Shown: piece by piece, positions 8,531 through 16,682 of the stretch
Layout: every line of letters starts with the position of its first letter
How positions within the stretch are numbered: position 1 is the first letter of the stretch
Assembly: GCF_007827975.1 (NCBI RefSeq)
Contig: NZ_VITT01000003.1
Reading direction: 5' to 3' (one strand)
DNA from: Nitrospirillum viridazoti
Lineage (GTDB): Bacteria > Pseudomonadota > Alphaproteobacteria > Azospirillales > Azospirillaceae
Length of the DNA stretch: 64,000 nucleotides
Made by a program: the position numbers and the translations under genes
The notes under the pieces: model-generated
What the model saw: only the letters and a program-made list of their open reading frames with translations
Told to the model about the DNA's origin: nothing
The model's database searches: none

Positions 8531-8920
8531 ATGGAACGGGTCACGGGCATTGGCGGCGTCTTCATGAAGGCGCGGGATGTGAAGGCGTTGAGCGCCTGGT
8601 ACCGTGACGCCCTGGGCGTCCCGCTCAGCCCGTATTTCGCCGGCGCCAAATTCAGCTGGCCTGAGGGGCAGCGTCCCGACCGGCCGGGCACCACCGCGTG
8701 GAGCCTGTTCCCTGAGGACAGCACTTACTTCGCCCCGTCTACGGCGCCCTTCATGATCAATTTCCGGGTGGACAACCTGGATGCCATGCTGGCGCAACTG
8801 CGGGCCTTCGGCGCCGCCGTGGACGAGCGGGTGGAGCAGAGTGAATTCGGCCGCTTCGGCTGGGTCATGGATCCGGAAGGCAACCGGGTCGAGCTGTGGG
8901 AACCGCCCCCCGGCAAGTAA
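8531..8920 (+). CDS. VOC/glyoxalase-fold protein
   Basis: 129 residues starting at ATG 8531 (GGGGAG upstream); in-frame ATGs from 8399 lie in unrelated sequence. The fold is visible as GIGGVFMKARDVKALSAWYRDALG at the start and GWVMDPEGNRVELWEPP at the end, the classic vicinal-oxygen-chelate pattern ending in a Glu metal ligand. Such proteins are dioxygenases, isomerases or resistance proteins; nothing here fixes the substrate. It stands alone between a leftward ATPase gene and a ~480-base gap. Confidence 0.8.
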   Translation: MERVTGIGGVFMKARDVKALSAWYRDALGVPLSPYFAGAKFSWPEGQRPDRPGTTAWSLFPEDSTYFAPSTAPFMINFRVDNLDAMLAQLRAFGAAVDERVEQSEFGRFGWVMDPEGNRVELWEPPPGK

Positions 8921-9398
8921 TCCTGCGTTCCGTTAACTCCGCGCTCCGTCTGCCCGCTGGCGAACCTCGTGTGCCTGTCGGCAGCCCGGCCCTGCGTCTG
9001 CGGGATGCCTGGGCGGAAGTTCCCTGCCTGCCAGTATCCTATCCCAAAAAATGAAACCTGCCCGCCTGGTGCAGGGGATGTTTGCACGCTTGGGTGGAGG
9101 ATGTGGCGGAGTTCAGGCTAAGACCTAGGCCGAATTAAATAATTTTTGCAAATATGAATGATTTTATTGAACGCGACCTATAACGATGGTCGTGTATCAG
9201 GTATATCTAATGGATGTCTCGGTAACGGGGCTACTAGACGGAAGAATCCGTTTCTAGAGCATAAATGAAGCAGGATTTTTAATCTCCCTGCGTAACAGGA
9301 AAGTCACGGAGAGAACCTGTGACTTGTGGACGCATCCCAGCCTGGATTGATCCGGAGAAGGTTGCTGTTCGCCCAATCACTGTAACGGGGATTTGGTC
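8921..9398. other. 478-base intergenic region with an AT-rich block
   Basis: No convincing ORF. The block 9121-9280 is strikingly AT-rich compared with its surroundings (e.g. AATTAAATAATTTTTGC near 9132) and probably holds the promoter of the sulfotransferase gene; I could not pick a unique -35/-10 pair. It may also mark an old insertion boundary. Confidence 0.5.
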
Positions 9399-10418
9399 TT
9401 GTCGAACGCCTATGCCAAGAATTGGGACAGTCAAAGTCGCGCCGGTACCCCGGCGTCCCGCCCCGCGCGGACCGTCCATAGCCAGGGCGGCACGATAGAA
9501 CGGCTGCGGCGGCGCTTCGCCGATTTGCCGGCACCGGTGATCGTTTATAACAAGTCGCATTCCGGCAGCCGGCTGCTGGCCCAGATGCTGGACGACCAGG
9601 GCGTGTTCATCGGCGGCAAACTGAACGAGTCCAACGACGCCATGGCCATCCTGCCCCTGGTCGAACGGCTGGTGGAGGACTACTACCCCGATTACCACGC
9701 GCTTTGGGACCAGGAGTGGCCCACCGACCTGGAGGCCCTGTTCGTCACCGCGATGATGGAGCATCTGGCGGGCTATGACGGGCATTCGCCCTGGGGCTGG
9801 AAGCTGTGCGAGACGACGTACATCGTTCCCATCATCGCCGCCGTCTTCCCCGAGGCGCGTTTCATCCACCTGCTGCGCGACGGGCTGGATGTGGCCTTCA
9901 GCGACCATGTGCCGCCCCAGGCCCGCTTCTGGCGCAAGGTTTATTTCAATAATGGCGACATCCAGGGCTGGCGCGGCCTGTCCATGACCAACCGCGCCTA
10001 CGTCCGCCGGCCACACGTCTACAACGCCCTGCACTGGATGAATTCGGTGGAGGTGGGGCGTACCTATGGCGCCATGCTGCAGGAACGTTACCTGGAGGTG
10101 CGGTACGAGGATTTGTGCCAGGACTTCATCCCCACCTCCCGCCGCATCCTGGCCTTCATGGGGCAGATGCCGGACGAGGCTGCGCTGATGAGGCGGTCCG
10201 CCTCCGTGCGCAAGGGCGCCATCGGCAAGCACCATCGCCACCGCCGGCAACGGCGCCAGGTCGTGCGCCTGATCGAGCCCACGCTGTTGTCCCTGGGATA
10301 TCTTGAGGCGCCCAGCCAGCCCACGTTGTTGTGGCGCCTGCGGGAGCGCTGGTACAGCGTGCTGCGCGAAGCGGGCAAGGGCTGGGACCGGCTGCGGAGG
10401 CGGGGGCGACGCCCATAG
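9399..10418 (+). CDS. PAPS-dependent sulfotransferase family protein
   Basis: 339 residues. The TTG at 9399 (MSNAYAKNW) is preferred because AACGGGGA lies seven bases upstream; an in-frame TTG at 9393 sits too close to it. The 5'-phosphosulfate loop is seen as VIVYNKSHSGSRLLAQML near residue 50 and the 3'-phosphate motif as FIHLLRDGLDVAFSDH near residue 160. Such enzymes move sulfate from PAPS to carbohydrates, peptides or lipids. The C-terminal tail is very basic (WDRLRRRGRRP). No glycan gene cluster surrounds it, so the acceptor is unknown. Confidence 0.78.
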   Translation: MSNAYAKNWDSQSRAGTPASRPARTVHSQGGTIERLRRRFADLPAPVIVYNKSHSGSRLLAQMLDDQGVFIGGKLNESNDAMAILPLVERLVEDYYPDYHALWDQEWPTDLEALFVTAMMEHLAGYDGHSPWGWKLCETTYIVPIIAAVFPEARFIHLLRDGLDVAFSDHVPPQARFWRKVYFNNGDIQGWRGLSMTNRAYVRRPHVYNALHWMNSVEVGRTYGAMLQERYLEVRYEDLCQDFIPTSRRILAFMGQMPDEAALMRRSASVRKGAIGKHHRHRRQRRQVVRLIEPTLLSLGYLEAPSQPTLLWRLRERWYSVLREAGKGWDRLRRRGRRP

Positions 10419-10419
10419 G

Positions 10420-10710
10420 TCAGCCGGCGGCCTTGCTCAGGCGCCGGCGGTTGGCGCGCACCTTGCGGCGGTAATGGGCCAGCACCTTGGCGGCGGCGCC
10501 GTCGGCGGTGGTGCCCAGGCCGCCGGTCAGCGCCCGCATCTGCAGGTCCAGGCCGGCGGCGATCTTCTCGCTCACCATGCGCTGCGCTTCCGTCTGCGCG
10601 GCGGCCCCGCCGGCCGCCAACTTCATGGTGCGCAGGGTGATGACCTGCAAGGCTTCCATGCCCAGCAGCCAACTGTCGAAGCCATTGCGCATCCAGGCGT
10701 TCTTCGCCAT
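10420..10710 (-). CDS. Small helical protein, phasin-like or 'antifreeze protein' annotation family
   Basis: 96 residues from ATG 10710 (MAKNAWMRNGFDSWLLGMEA). It is helical throughout, with a VITLRTMKLAAGG segment followed by AQRMVSEKIAAGL and a basic C-terminus (RRKVRANRRRLSKAAG). This layout matches a family of small alphaproteobacterial proteins with an E..VI.LR.M..A.GG....E..RMVSEK signature, often mislabelled antifreeze protein and phasin-like in character. Its biochemical role is not known. The stop lies two bases past the stop of the convergent sulfotransferase gene. Confidence 0.6.
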   Translation of the reverse strand: MAKNAWMRNGFDSWLLGMEALQVITLRTMKLAAGGAAAQTEAQRMVSEKIAAGLDLQMRALTGGLGTTADGAAAKVLAHYRRKVRANRRRLSKAAG

Positions 10711-10899
10711 CGGTGTCTCCGCGATCTGGGGCAAGCCCGACTTAAACGGGGCGCGGCCCATCTTTGTTCCGGCGCACCCATGGTCGCTACCCGGAACAAA
10801 ATACGGCGCCGCGGGGTTTCTGTTGGCGTTGGCCCAGTCTCGTGGGGCCGCTCTCAAGAATTGAGAGATCGAGAACCGAGAAACAAGGAGATCGCGGCG

Positions 10900-10974
10900 A
10901 TGCGATATGGGCTGTTATGGCTGCTGGGGGTGCCGTTACCCGTCCTGATCATCATCTATCTGATGTTTCATTAG
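10900..10974 (+). CDS. 24-residue hydrophobic membrane peptide
   Basis: A very short gene: ATG 10900 to TAG 10974, with an ideal AAGGAG at 10885-10890, nine bases upstream. The product is a single membrane helix beginning MRYGLLWLLGVPLPV and ending in Phe-His. The perfect ribosome site, start and helix make it credible despite its size. Small one-helix proteins of this kind usually bind and tune larger membrane proteins; no partner is evident nearby. It is followed within 50 bases by the grxD terminator of the opposite strand. Confidence 0.6.
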   Translation: MRYGLLWLLGVPLPVLIIIYLMFH

Positions 10975-11018
10975 GGAACGGTGCGCCGCGACCGCGTCAG
11001 GCGGCATTCCAGCATGTT

Positions 11019-11059
11019 GAAAGCGAAAGGGCCGCGCCCGGCATCCCGGGGCGGCCCTT
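11019..11059 (-). terminator. Terminator of grxD (leftward)
   Basis: On the minus strand AAGGGCCGC (11059-11051) pairs with GCGGCCCTT (11035-11027) across a GC-rich loop, followed by TCGCTTTC. It sits about 40 bases beyond the grxD stop. Confidence 0.7.
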
Positions 11060-11097
11060 CGTTCATTCAGCACCTCGACCCTCGGCCTCGAAAAGCC

Positions 11098-11436
11098 TTA
11101 GGCGGCGGCCTGGGCGGCGACGCCCTTCTCGGCCAGCAGCTGCACCAGCTCACCCGACTCATACATGTCGCGGATGATGTCGCAACCGCCCACGAACTCA
11201 CCCTTCACATACAGCTGCGGGATGGTGGGCCAGTTGGTGAATTCCTTGATGCCCTGGCGCAGGGCCGGGTCGACCAGGATGTCGATGCCCTTGAACTTCA
11301 CGCCCAGGTGGCTCAGCACCTGCACGACGGCGGCGGAGAAGCCGCACTGCGGGAAAACGGGGGTGCCCTTCATGTAGAGCACGACGTCGTTTTCGGTGAT
11401 GTCGCGGCGGATGCGCTCTTCGACGGTCTTGTCCAT
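11098..11436 (-). CDS. grxD: Monothiol glutaredoxin (Grx4/Grx5 type)
   Basis: 112 residues starting at ATG 11436 (MDKTVEERIRRDITENDVVL). The defining CGFS motif is at Cys31 (FPQCGFSAAVV); the TIPQLY strand with its cis-proline and the GGCDI glutathione-binding turn follow. CGFS glutaredoxins bind a [2Fe-2S] cluster with glutathione and, together with BolA, handle iron-sulfur delivery and iron sensing. bolA is the next gene upstream on the same strand, as is usual in this group. Confidence 0.96.
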   Translation of the reverse strand: MDKTVEERIRRDITENDVVLYMKGTPVFPQCGFSAAVVQVLSHLGVKFKGIDILVDPALRQGIKEFTNWPTIPQLYVKGEFVGGCDIIRDMYESGELVQLLAEKGVAAQAAA

Positions 11437-11654
11437 GTACGATCGATCCTCTGGTGCCGGGGCCGCCTTCCTCACGCGGGGAAGACGGTCGGCGGTCTAA
11501 CCAAGCCGGCCAAACGGGGCCGGTGTCGCTGGCGCCCATGATACCGCTGGCGGCGGCCTGGTTCACCCAACAACGTGTACCCGTCATAAATGAGCGCGCG
11601 CCGGGCGTCTGTCCAGAGGGAATAGCCGGCGCATCGCCCCGCGATGTTCGCGGA

Positions 11655-11891
11655 TCAGTCTTGCGTGGCCGCCGTGGTCAGGGCCAGGGCGTGCAGTTCA
11701 TTGCCCATGCGCCCGCCCAGGGCCGCGTAGACCATCTGGTGCTGCGCCACCCGGCTCTTGCCCTTGAAGGCCGCCGCGGTGACGTAGGCGGCATAATGGT
11801 CGCCGTCACCCCGCAGATCCTCGATACGCACCTCGGCGCCCGGAATGCCTTCCCGGATCAGGCGCTCGATTTCAGAGGCGTCCATGGCCAT
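11655..11891 (-). CDS. bolA: BolA family protein
   Basis: 78 residues. The start at 11891 has AGGAAGG about nine bases upstream; an ATG two codons later (11885) is possible. The helix EIERLIREGIPGAEVRIEDL and the C-terminal HQMVYAALGGRMGNELHALAL with its invariant His are typical of BolA, the cluster-binding partner of CGFS glutaredoxins. It lies between purL and grxD in a same-strand series. A small hairpin (CCGCGA/TCGCGG, 11639-11653) follows the stop. Confidence 0.95.
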   Translation of the reverse strand: MAMDASEIERLIREGIPGAEVRIEDLRGDGDHYAAYVTAAAFKGKSRVAQHQMVYAALGGRMGNELHALALTTAATQD

Positions 11892-12000
11892 AAGTTATTC
11901 CCTTCCTCAATCGCCGGCGGGGCATCCGCCCCTTGGCTATCCTCGATTTCCAGTCCGCTGACGCTCCCCGGAAATCTCCGGCGCCCGCGGTCGCGGGCTA

Positions 12001-12027
12001 CGCTGGCATGAATAAGTCATGCCAGCG
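12001..12027. repeat. Perfect 11-bp inverted repeat behind purL
   Basis: CGCTGGCATGA (12001-12011) and TCATGCCAGCG (12017-12027) flank five bases, just 12 bases beyond the purL stop. There is no T-tract on the minus strand, so it is more likely an mRNA 3'-end stabiliser or a rho-assisted stop than a simple terminator. Confidence 0.65.
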
Positions 12028-12038
12028 CTCCCGTTTGC

Positions 12039-14258
12039 TTAGGCGTCGCCGGCCATGTAGCCGGGCAGCCAGCCTTCGTGCACCTCGCGCAGGTCGGCCA
12101 GCGCCAGGGCGCCGCCGCCCAGGCCGGTGATGGCGTCGCCGCCCACCGTGCCCAGGATGGTGACCGGTACACCGGCGGCCTTGGCGGCGTCGGTGACGGC
12201 GGCCACATCGCCGGCGGCGGCGGTGACCAGGTAGCGGCCCTGGTCCTCACCGAACAGCAGGCCGGCGTCCGCCGCCTCCAGGCCGGTCAGGGCTATGCCC
12301 TTCTTGCCGCGCAGGGCCATTTCCGCCAGGCCCACGGCCAGGCCGCCGTCGGCCAAGTCGTGGCAGGCGGTCAGCGTGCGGGCCTCGATCAGGCCGCGCA
12401 CCAGGTCGCCGGCCCGGCGCTCGGCCGCCAGGTCGACCGGCGGCGGGGCGCCTTCCTCACGGCCGTGGACCTCGCGCAGGTACAGCGACTGGCCGACATG
12501 GCCTTTCGTCTCGCCGAACAGCAGCACCACGTCACCCTCGGCCTTGACGCCGCTGCCGATGGCCAGGGTGCTGTCCTTCAGCAGGCCCACGCCGCCGATG
12601 GCGGGGGTGGGCAGGATGCCTTCGCCGTTGGTCTCGTTGTACAGGCTGACGTTGCCCGACACGACGGGGAAGTCCAGGACGCGGCAGGCCTCCGCCATGC
12701 CTTCGATGCAGCCGGCGAACTGCCCCATGATACGGGGCTTCTCCGGGTTGCCGAAGTTCATGTTGTCGGTGATGGCCAGGGGCAGGGCGCCCACGGTGAT
12801 GATGTTGCGGTAGGCCTCGGCCACCGCCTGGGCGCCGCCGCGCACCGGGTCGGCGTAGCAGTAGCGCGGGGTGCAGTCGGTGGTCATGGCCAGCGCCTTG
12901 GGCGTGCCGTGCACCCGCACCAGGGCGGCGTCGCCACCCGGGCCGATCATGGTGTCGGCACCCACCTGGCTGTCGTACTGCTCCCAGATCCAGCGGCGGG
13001 AGGCGAGGTCCGGCGTGCCCATCAGGGCCAGCAGGGTGTCGCGGGCCGACGCCTTCAGCGGGGCCTCCGCCGCGGCGATCTCGGCCTGCGGCGGGGTCGG
13101 CTCCGTCGGGCGGTTATACAGCGGCGCCTTGTCGAACAGGGGCGCCAGCTCCACGTCGCACCAAGTGTGGCCGTGCATGCGGATGACCATGCGGCCATTG
13201 TCCGTCAGTTTGCCGATGACGGCGAAGTCCAGTTCCCACTTGTCGAAGATGCGCTTGGCCTCTTCCTCGCGGCCGGGCTCCAGGATCATGAGCATGCGCT
13301 CCTGGCTTTCCGACAGCATGATCTCATACGGGGTCATGCCGGCTTCGCGCTGGGGAACGGCGTCGAGATCCAGGTCGATGCCCAGGCCGCCCTTGCCCGC
13401 CATCTCGACAGAGGAGGAGGTGAGGCCGGCGGCACCCATGTCCTGGATGGCGACGATGGCGTCGGTGGCCATCAGCTCCAGGCAGGCCTCGATCAGCAGC
13501 TTCTCGGTGAAGGGGTCGCCCACCTGCACCGTCGGGCGCTTGGCCTCGCTGTCCTCGGTGAACTCGGCGGAGGACATGGTGGCGCCGTGGATGCCGTCGC
13601 GGCCGGTCTTCGATCCCACATAGACGACGGGCTTACCCACGCCGGCGGCCTTGGAATAGAAGATCTTGTCCGTCTGGGCCACACCTACGGTCATGGCGTT
13701 GACCAGGCAGTTGCCGTTGTAGGCCTTGTGGAAGTTGGTCTCGCCGCCCACGGTGGGCACGCCGACGCAATTGCCATAGCCGCCGATGCCGGCCACCACG
13801 CCCGCCACGAGGTGGCGGGTCTTGGGGTTGGCGGGCTCCCCGAAGCGCAGGGCGTTCAGGTTGGCCACGGGGCGGGCGCCCATGGTGAAGACGTCGCGCA
13901 GGATGCCGCCCACGCCCGTCGCCGCACCCTGGTAGGGCTCGATGAAGCTGGGGTGGTTGTGGCTTTCCATCTTGAAGATGGCGGCCTGGCCGTCGCCGAT
14001 GTCGATGACGCCGGCGTTCTCACCGGGGCCGCAGATCACCCAGGGCGCCGTCGTCGGCAGCTTCTTCAGCCACACGCGCGAGGATTTGTAGGAGCAGTGC
14101 TCCGACCACATGACGGAATAGATGCCCAGTTCCGTCAGGGTGGGTGTGCGGCCCACGCTTTCCAGCATGCTGGCGTATTCGTCGGGCTTCAGGCCGTGCT
14201 CGGCTGCCAGCTCGGCGGTAACCTTCGGTTCGCGGTCAGGGGTGTGGGTGACGCTCAC
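12039..14258 (-). CDS. purL: Phosphoribosylformylglycinamidine synthase, large subunit
   Basis: 739 residues, the size of the small-type (SPurL) enzyme that works with separate PurQ and PurS. It converts FGAR to FGAM with ATP and ammonia, the fourth step of purine synthesis. Seen are the N-terminal LGIYSVMWSEHCSYKSSR, the ATP-site region FKMESHNHPS and the repeated AIR-synthase halves (GPGGDAALVRV, then CHDLADGGLAVGLAEMA). Its start overlaps the purQ stop by four bases (ATGA), so both subunits are coupled. A strong hairpin follows the stop. Confidence 0.98.
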   Translation of the reverse strand: MSVTHTPDREPKVTAELAAEHGLKPDEYASMLESVGRTPTLTELGIYSVMWSEHCSYKSSRVWLKKLPTTAPWVICGPGENAGVIDIGDGQAAIFKMESHNHPSFIEPYQGAATGVGGILRDVFTMGARPVANLNALRFGEPANPKTRHLVAGVVAGIGGYGNCVGVPTVGGETNFHKAYNGNCLVNAMTVGVAQTDKIFYSKAAGVGKPVVYVGSKTGRDGIHGATMSSAEFTEDSEAKRPTVQVGDPFTEKLLIEACLELMATDAIVAIQDMGAAGLTSSSVEMAGKGGLGIDLDLDAVPQREAGMTPYEIMLSESQERMLMILEPGREEEAKRIFDKWELDFAVIGKLTDNGRMVIRMHGHTWCDVELAPLFDKAPLYNRPTEPTPPQAEIAAAEAPLKASARDTLLALMGTPDLASRRWIWEQYDSQVGADTMIGPGGDAALVRVHGTPKALAMTTDCTPRYCYADPVRGGAQAVAEAYRNIITVGALPLAITDNMNFGNPEKPRIMGQFAGCIEGMAEACRVLDFPVVSGNVSLYNETNGEGILPTPAIGGVGLLKDSTLAIGSGVKAEGDVVLLFGETKGHVGQSLYLREVHGREEGAPPPVDLAAERRAGDLVRGLIEARTLTACHDLADGGLAVGLAEMALRGKKGIALTGLEAADAGLLFGEDQGRYLVTAAAGDVAAVTDAAKAAGVPVTILGTVGGDAITGLGGGALALADLREVHEGWLPGYMAGDA

Positions 14259-14944
14259 GACAGGCTCTCCAGCAGGCTGGTAAACAGGGCGCGGCCATCG
14301 GTGTTGCCGTGCTGCGGGTCAAAGGCGCGTTCCGGGTGGGGCATCATGCCCAGGACGGTGCGCGTCTCGTTGAAGATGCCGGCGATGTTGTTGGTGGCGC
14401 CGTTGGGGTTGCCGGCCGCGTTCACCACGCCGGCGGCGTCGGTGTAGCGGAAGGCCACGCGGCCTTCGCCTTCCAGGCGCTTCAGCGTTTCCTCATCCGC
14501 CACGTAATTGCCTTCGCCATGGCCCACCGGAATGCCGATGTGCTGGCCCGGGGTGTAATGGCGGGTGAAGGCGCTGTCGGTGTTCTCCACCTTCAGGTCC
14601 ACCGTCTTGCAGATGTACTTCAGCGACTGGTTGCGGATCAGCGCGCCGGGCAGCAGCCCCGCCTCCGTCAGGATCTGGAAGCCATTGCAGACACCGATGA
14701 CCTTGACGCCCTTGGCGGCCCGTTCCTTCACCACCCGCATGACGGGGGAGTTGGCGGCCATGGCGCCGCAGCGCAGATAGTCGCCGTAGGAAAAGCCGCC
14801 GGGAACGGCGATGACGTCGACCTCGGGCAGGTCGGTGTCGCGGTGCCAGGCGTGGAAGGTCTTGTGGCCGGAAACCTGTTCCAGGGCCACGGCGATGTCC
14901 CGTTCACAGTTGGAACCGGGAAAGACGATGACGGCGGACTTCAT
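14255..14944 (-). CDS. purQ: Phosphoribosylformylglycinamidine synthase, glutaminase subunit
   Basis: 229 residues. A class I glutamine amidotransferase: nucleophile Cys86 in KVIGVCNGFQILTEAG, catalytic His and Glu in GMMPHPERAF near residue 207. It supplies ammonia from glutamine to PurL. The N-terminal AVIVFPGSNCERD is diagnostic. It is coupled to purL by a four-base overlap. PurS, needed to bridge PurQ and SPurL, is not upstream; the divergent neighbour is an aldehyde dehydrogenase, so purS must lie elsewhere. Confidence 0.98.
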   Translation of the reverse strand: MKSAVIVFPGSNCERDIAVALEQVSGHKTFHAWHRDTDLPEVDVIAVPGGFSYGDYLRCGAMAANSPVMRVVKERAAKGVKVIGVCNGFQILTEAGLLPGALIRNQSLKYICKTVDLKVENTDSAFTRHYTPGQHIGIPVGHGEGNYVADEETLKRLEGEGRVAFRYTDAAGVVNAAGNPNGATNNIAGIFNETRTVLGMMPHPERAFDPQHGNTDGRALFTSLLESLS

Positions 14945-15234
14945 GGGGCCGCAAATCCGATCGTTGGAGGCCGGGGAAGGCGGGATTCCCGCCGATCTTA
15001 AGCCGGCGCTGCACCCGTCGTCTTGTGGGGCGGAAGCTAGCCGCGCCGCCCGGTGAATGCAAGGTGCGGGGGTGGGGGGCTACCCCGCGCGGATGTGGGG
15101 CGTGGCGACAGCTAGGGATGGGTTGGCCGGCGCCTCGGCAGAGGCCTTTGATGCATCTCATGGCCCCCGGTCGACGCTGGTGCTCCGATGGTGGTGGCCG
15201 GGCTGCTGCGCCGGCCCCAACGGAGGACGACGCC

Positions 15235-16626
15235 ATGCCGTACGCGACCACCAATCCCTACACCGGTGAATTGCTGAAGACCTTTCCCGACGCCACCGGC
15301 GCGGAGGTCGACCGCGCCCTGACGGACGCCCACGCCGCCTTCCTGGCCTGGCGGGAGACGTCCTTCGCCTACCGCGCCGGCGTCATGCAGAAGGCGGCCG
15401 ACATCCTGCGCGCCGAGGCCGACGCCTATGCCCGGCTGCTGACGCTGGAGATGGGCAAGCTGTTCACCGAGGCGAAGGCGGAGGTGGAGCTGTCCGCCCG
15501 CATCTTCGAATATTACGCCGAGAAGGCGGAGGCGCTGCTGGCGCCGGAGAAACTGCCGGTGGCCGATCCGGCGGAGGGTGAGGCCGTGCTGGTGTGCGAG
15601 CCGCTAGGCGTGCTGCTGGCCATCGAGCCGTGGAACTTCCCCTATTACCAGATCGCCCGCATCATCGCCCCGCAGCTGTCCGCCGGGAACACCATGCTGC
15701 TGAAGCACGCCTCCAACGTGCCGCAGTGCGCCGCCGCGTTCGAGGGGCTGATGCGCCAGGCGGGCCTGCCCGACGGGGGTTTCCGCAACCTGTACGCCAC
15801 CCGCCAGCAGATCGAGCGCATCCTGAACGACCCGCGCGTCCACGGCGTGGCCCTGACGGGGTCGGAGGCGGCGGGCGCCGTGATCGCGGCCCAGGCGGGC
15901 AAGGCCCTGAAGAAATCCACCATGGAACTGGGCGGGGCCGACGCCTTCGTCGTGCTGGCGGACGCCGACCTGGACAAGACCGTCAAGTGGGCGGTGTTCG
16001 GCCGGCATTGGAACGGCGGCCAGGTCTGCGTCTCCTCCAAGCGCATGATCATCGTGGATGATGTCTATGACCAGTTCCTGGACCGCTACATCAACGGCGT
16101 CGCCGGGCTGAAGGCGGGCGATCCCTTCGACGCCGCGACCACCCTGGCGCCCCTGTCGTCGCAAGGCGCCGCCGACGAGGTGAAGCAGAAGATCCGCGAG
16201 GCGGTCGCCCATGGCGCCAAGGCGATCGAGGTGGGCCCCAAGGTCCCCAACCAGGGCGCCTTCGTCCAGCCCACCATCCTGACGGAGGTGGGGGAGGACA
16301 ACCCCGCCCGGTACTGGGAATTCTTCGGCCCCGTTTCCATGCTGTTCCGCGCCAAGGACGAGGATGACGCGGTGCGCATCGCCAACGACTCCCCCTTCGG
16401 CCTGGGCGGTTCCGTCTTCACCCGCGACACCCAGCGCGGGGCGGCGGTGGCGGCCCGCATCTCCACCGGCATGGTCTTCGTCAACCACCCGACCATGGTG
16501 AAGGCCGACCTGCCGTTCGGCGGCATCCGCCGTTCCGGCTACGGCCGCGAATTGCTGGGCCTGGGCATCAAGGAGTTCGTGAACCACAAGCTGATCGACG
16601 TGGTCGACATCGACGCGCCGTTCTGA
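15235..16626 (+). CDS. NAD(P)-dependent aldehyde dehydrogenase (succinate-semialdehyde type)
   Basis: 463 residues from ATG 15235 with GGAGG at 15222-15226; upstream codons to 15025 are non-coding in character. Catalytic residues are visible: Asn134 (EPWNFPYYQ), Lys157, Glu231 (MELGGADAF) and the thiol Cys265 (GGQVCVSSKR). The short size and the NPYTGELLKTFPDA N-terminus resemble the Sad/YneI group of succinate-semialdehyde dehydrogenases. Substrate is inferred only from that resemblance. Monocistronic with a strong terminator. Confidence 0.85.
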   Translation: MPYATTNPYTGELLKTFPDATGAEVDRALTDAHAAFLAWRETSFAYRAGVMQKAADILRAEADAYARLLTLEMGKLFTEAKAEVELSARIFEYYAEKAEALLAPEKLPVADPAEGEAVLVCEPLGVLLAIEPWNFPYYQIARIIAPQLSAGNTMLLKHASNVPQCAAAFEGLMRQAGLPDGGFRNLYATRQQIERILNDPRVHGVALTGSEAAGAVIAAQAGKALKKSTMELGGADAFVVLADADLDKTVKWAVFGRHWNGGQVCVSSKRMIIVDDVYDQFLDRYINGVAGLKAGDPFDAATTLAPLSSQGAADEVKQKIREAVAHGAKAIEVGPKVPNQGAFVQPTILTEVGEDNPARYWEFFGPVSMLFRAKDEDDAVRIANDSPFGLGGSVFTRDTQRGAAVAARISTGMVFVNHPTMVKADLPFGGIRRSGYGRELLGLGIKEFVNHKLIDVVDIDAPF

Positions 16627-16642
16627 GCGTTGGGGGGCAACG

Positions 16643-16676
16643 CCCGGGCGCGGGTCCCATGCCGCGCCCGGGTTTT
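16643..16676 (+). terminator. Terminator of the aldehyde dehydrogenase gene
   Basis: CCCGGGCGCGG (16643-16653) pairs perfectly with CCGCGCCCGGG (16662-16672) over an eight-base loop and is followed by TTTT. It separates two convergent genes and begins 17 bases after the stop. Confidence 0.9.
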
Positions 16677-16682
16677 CGTACG

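Noticed and set aside
12078..14447. 789-codon frame on the plus strand
   Set aside because: Shadow of purL and purQ; composition is Gly/Val/His-rich and the opposite strand holds unmistakable enzymes.
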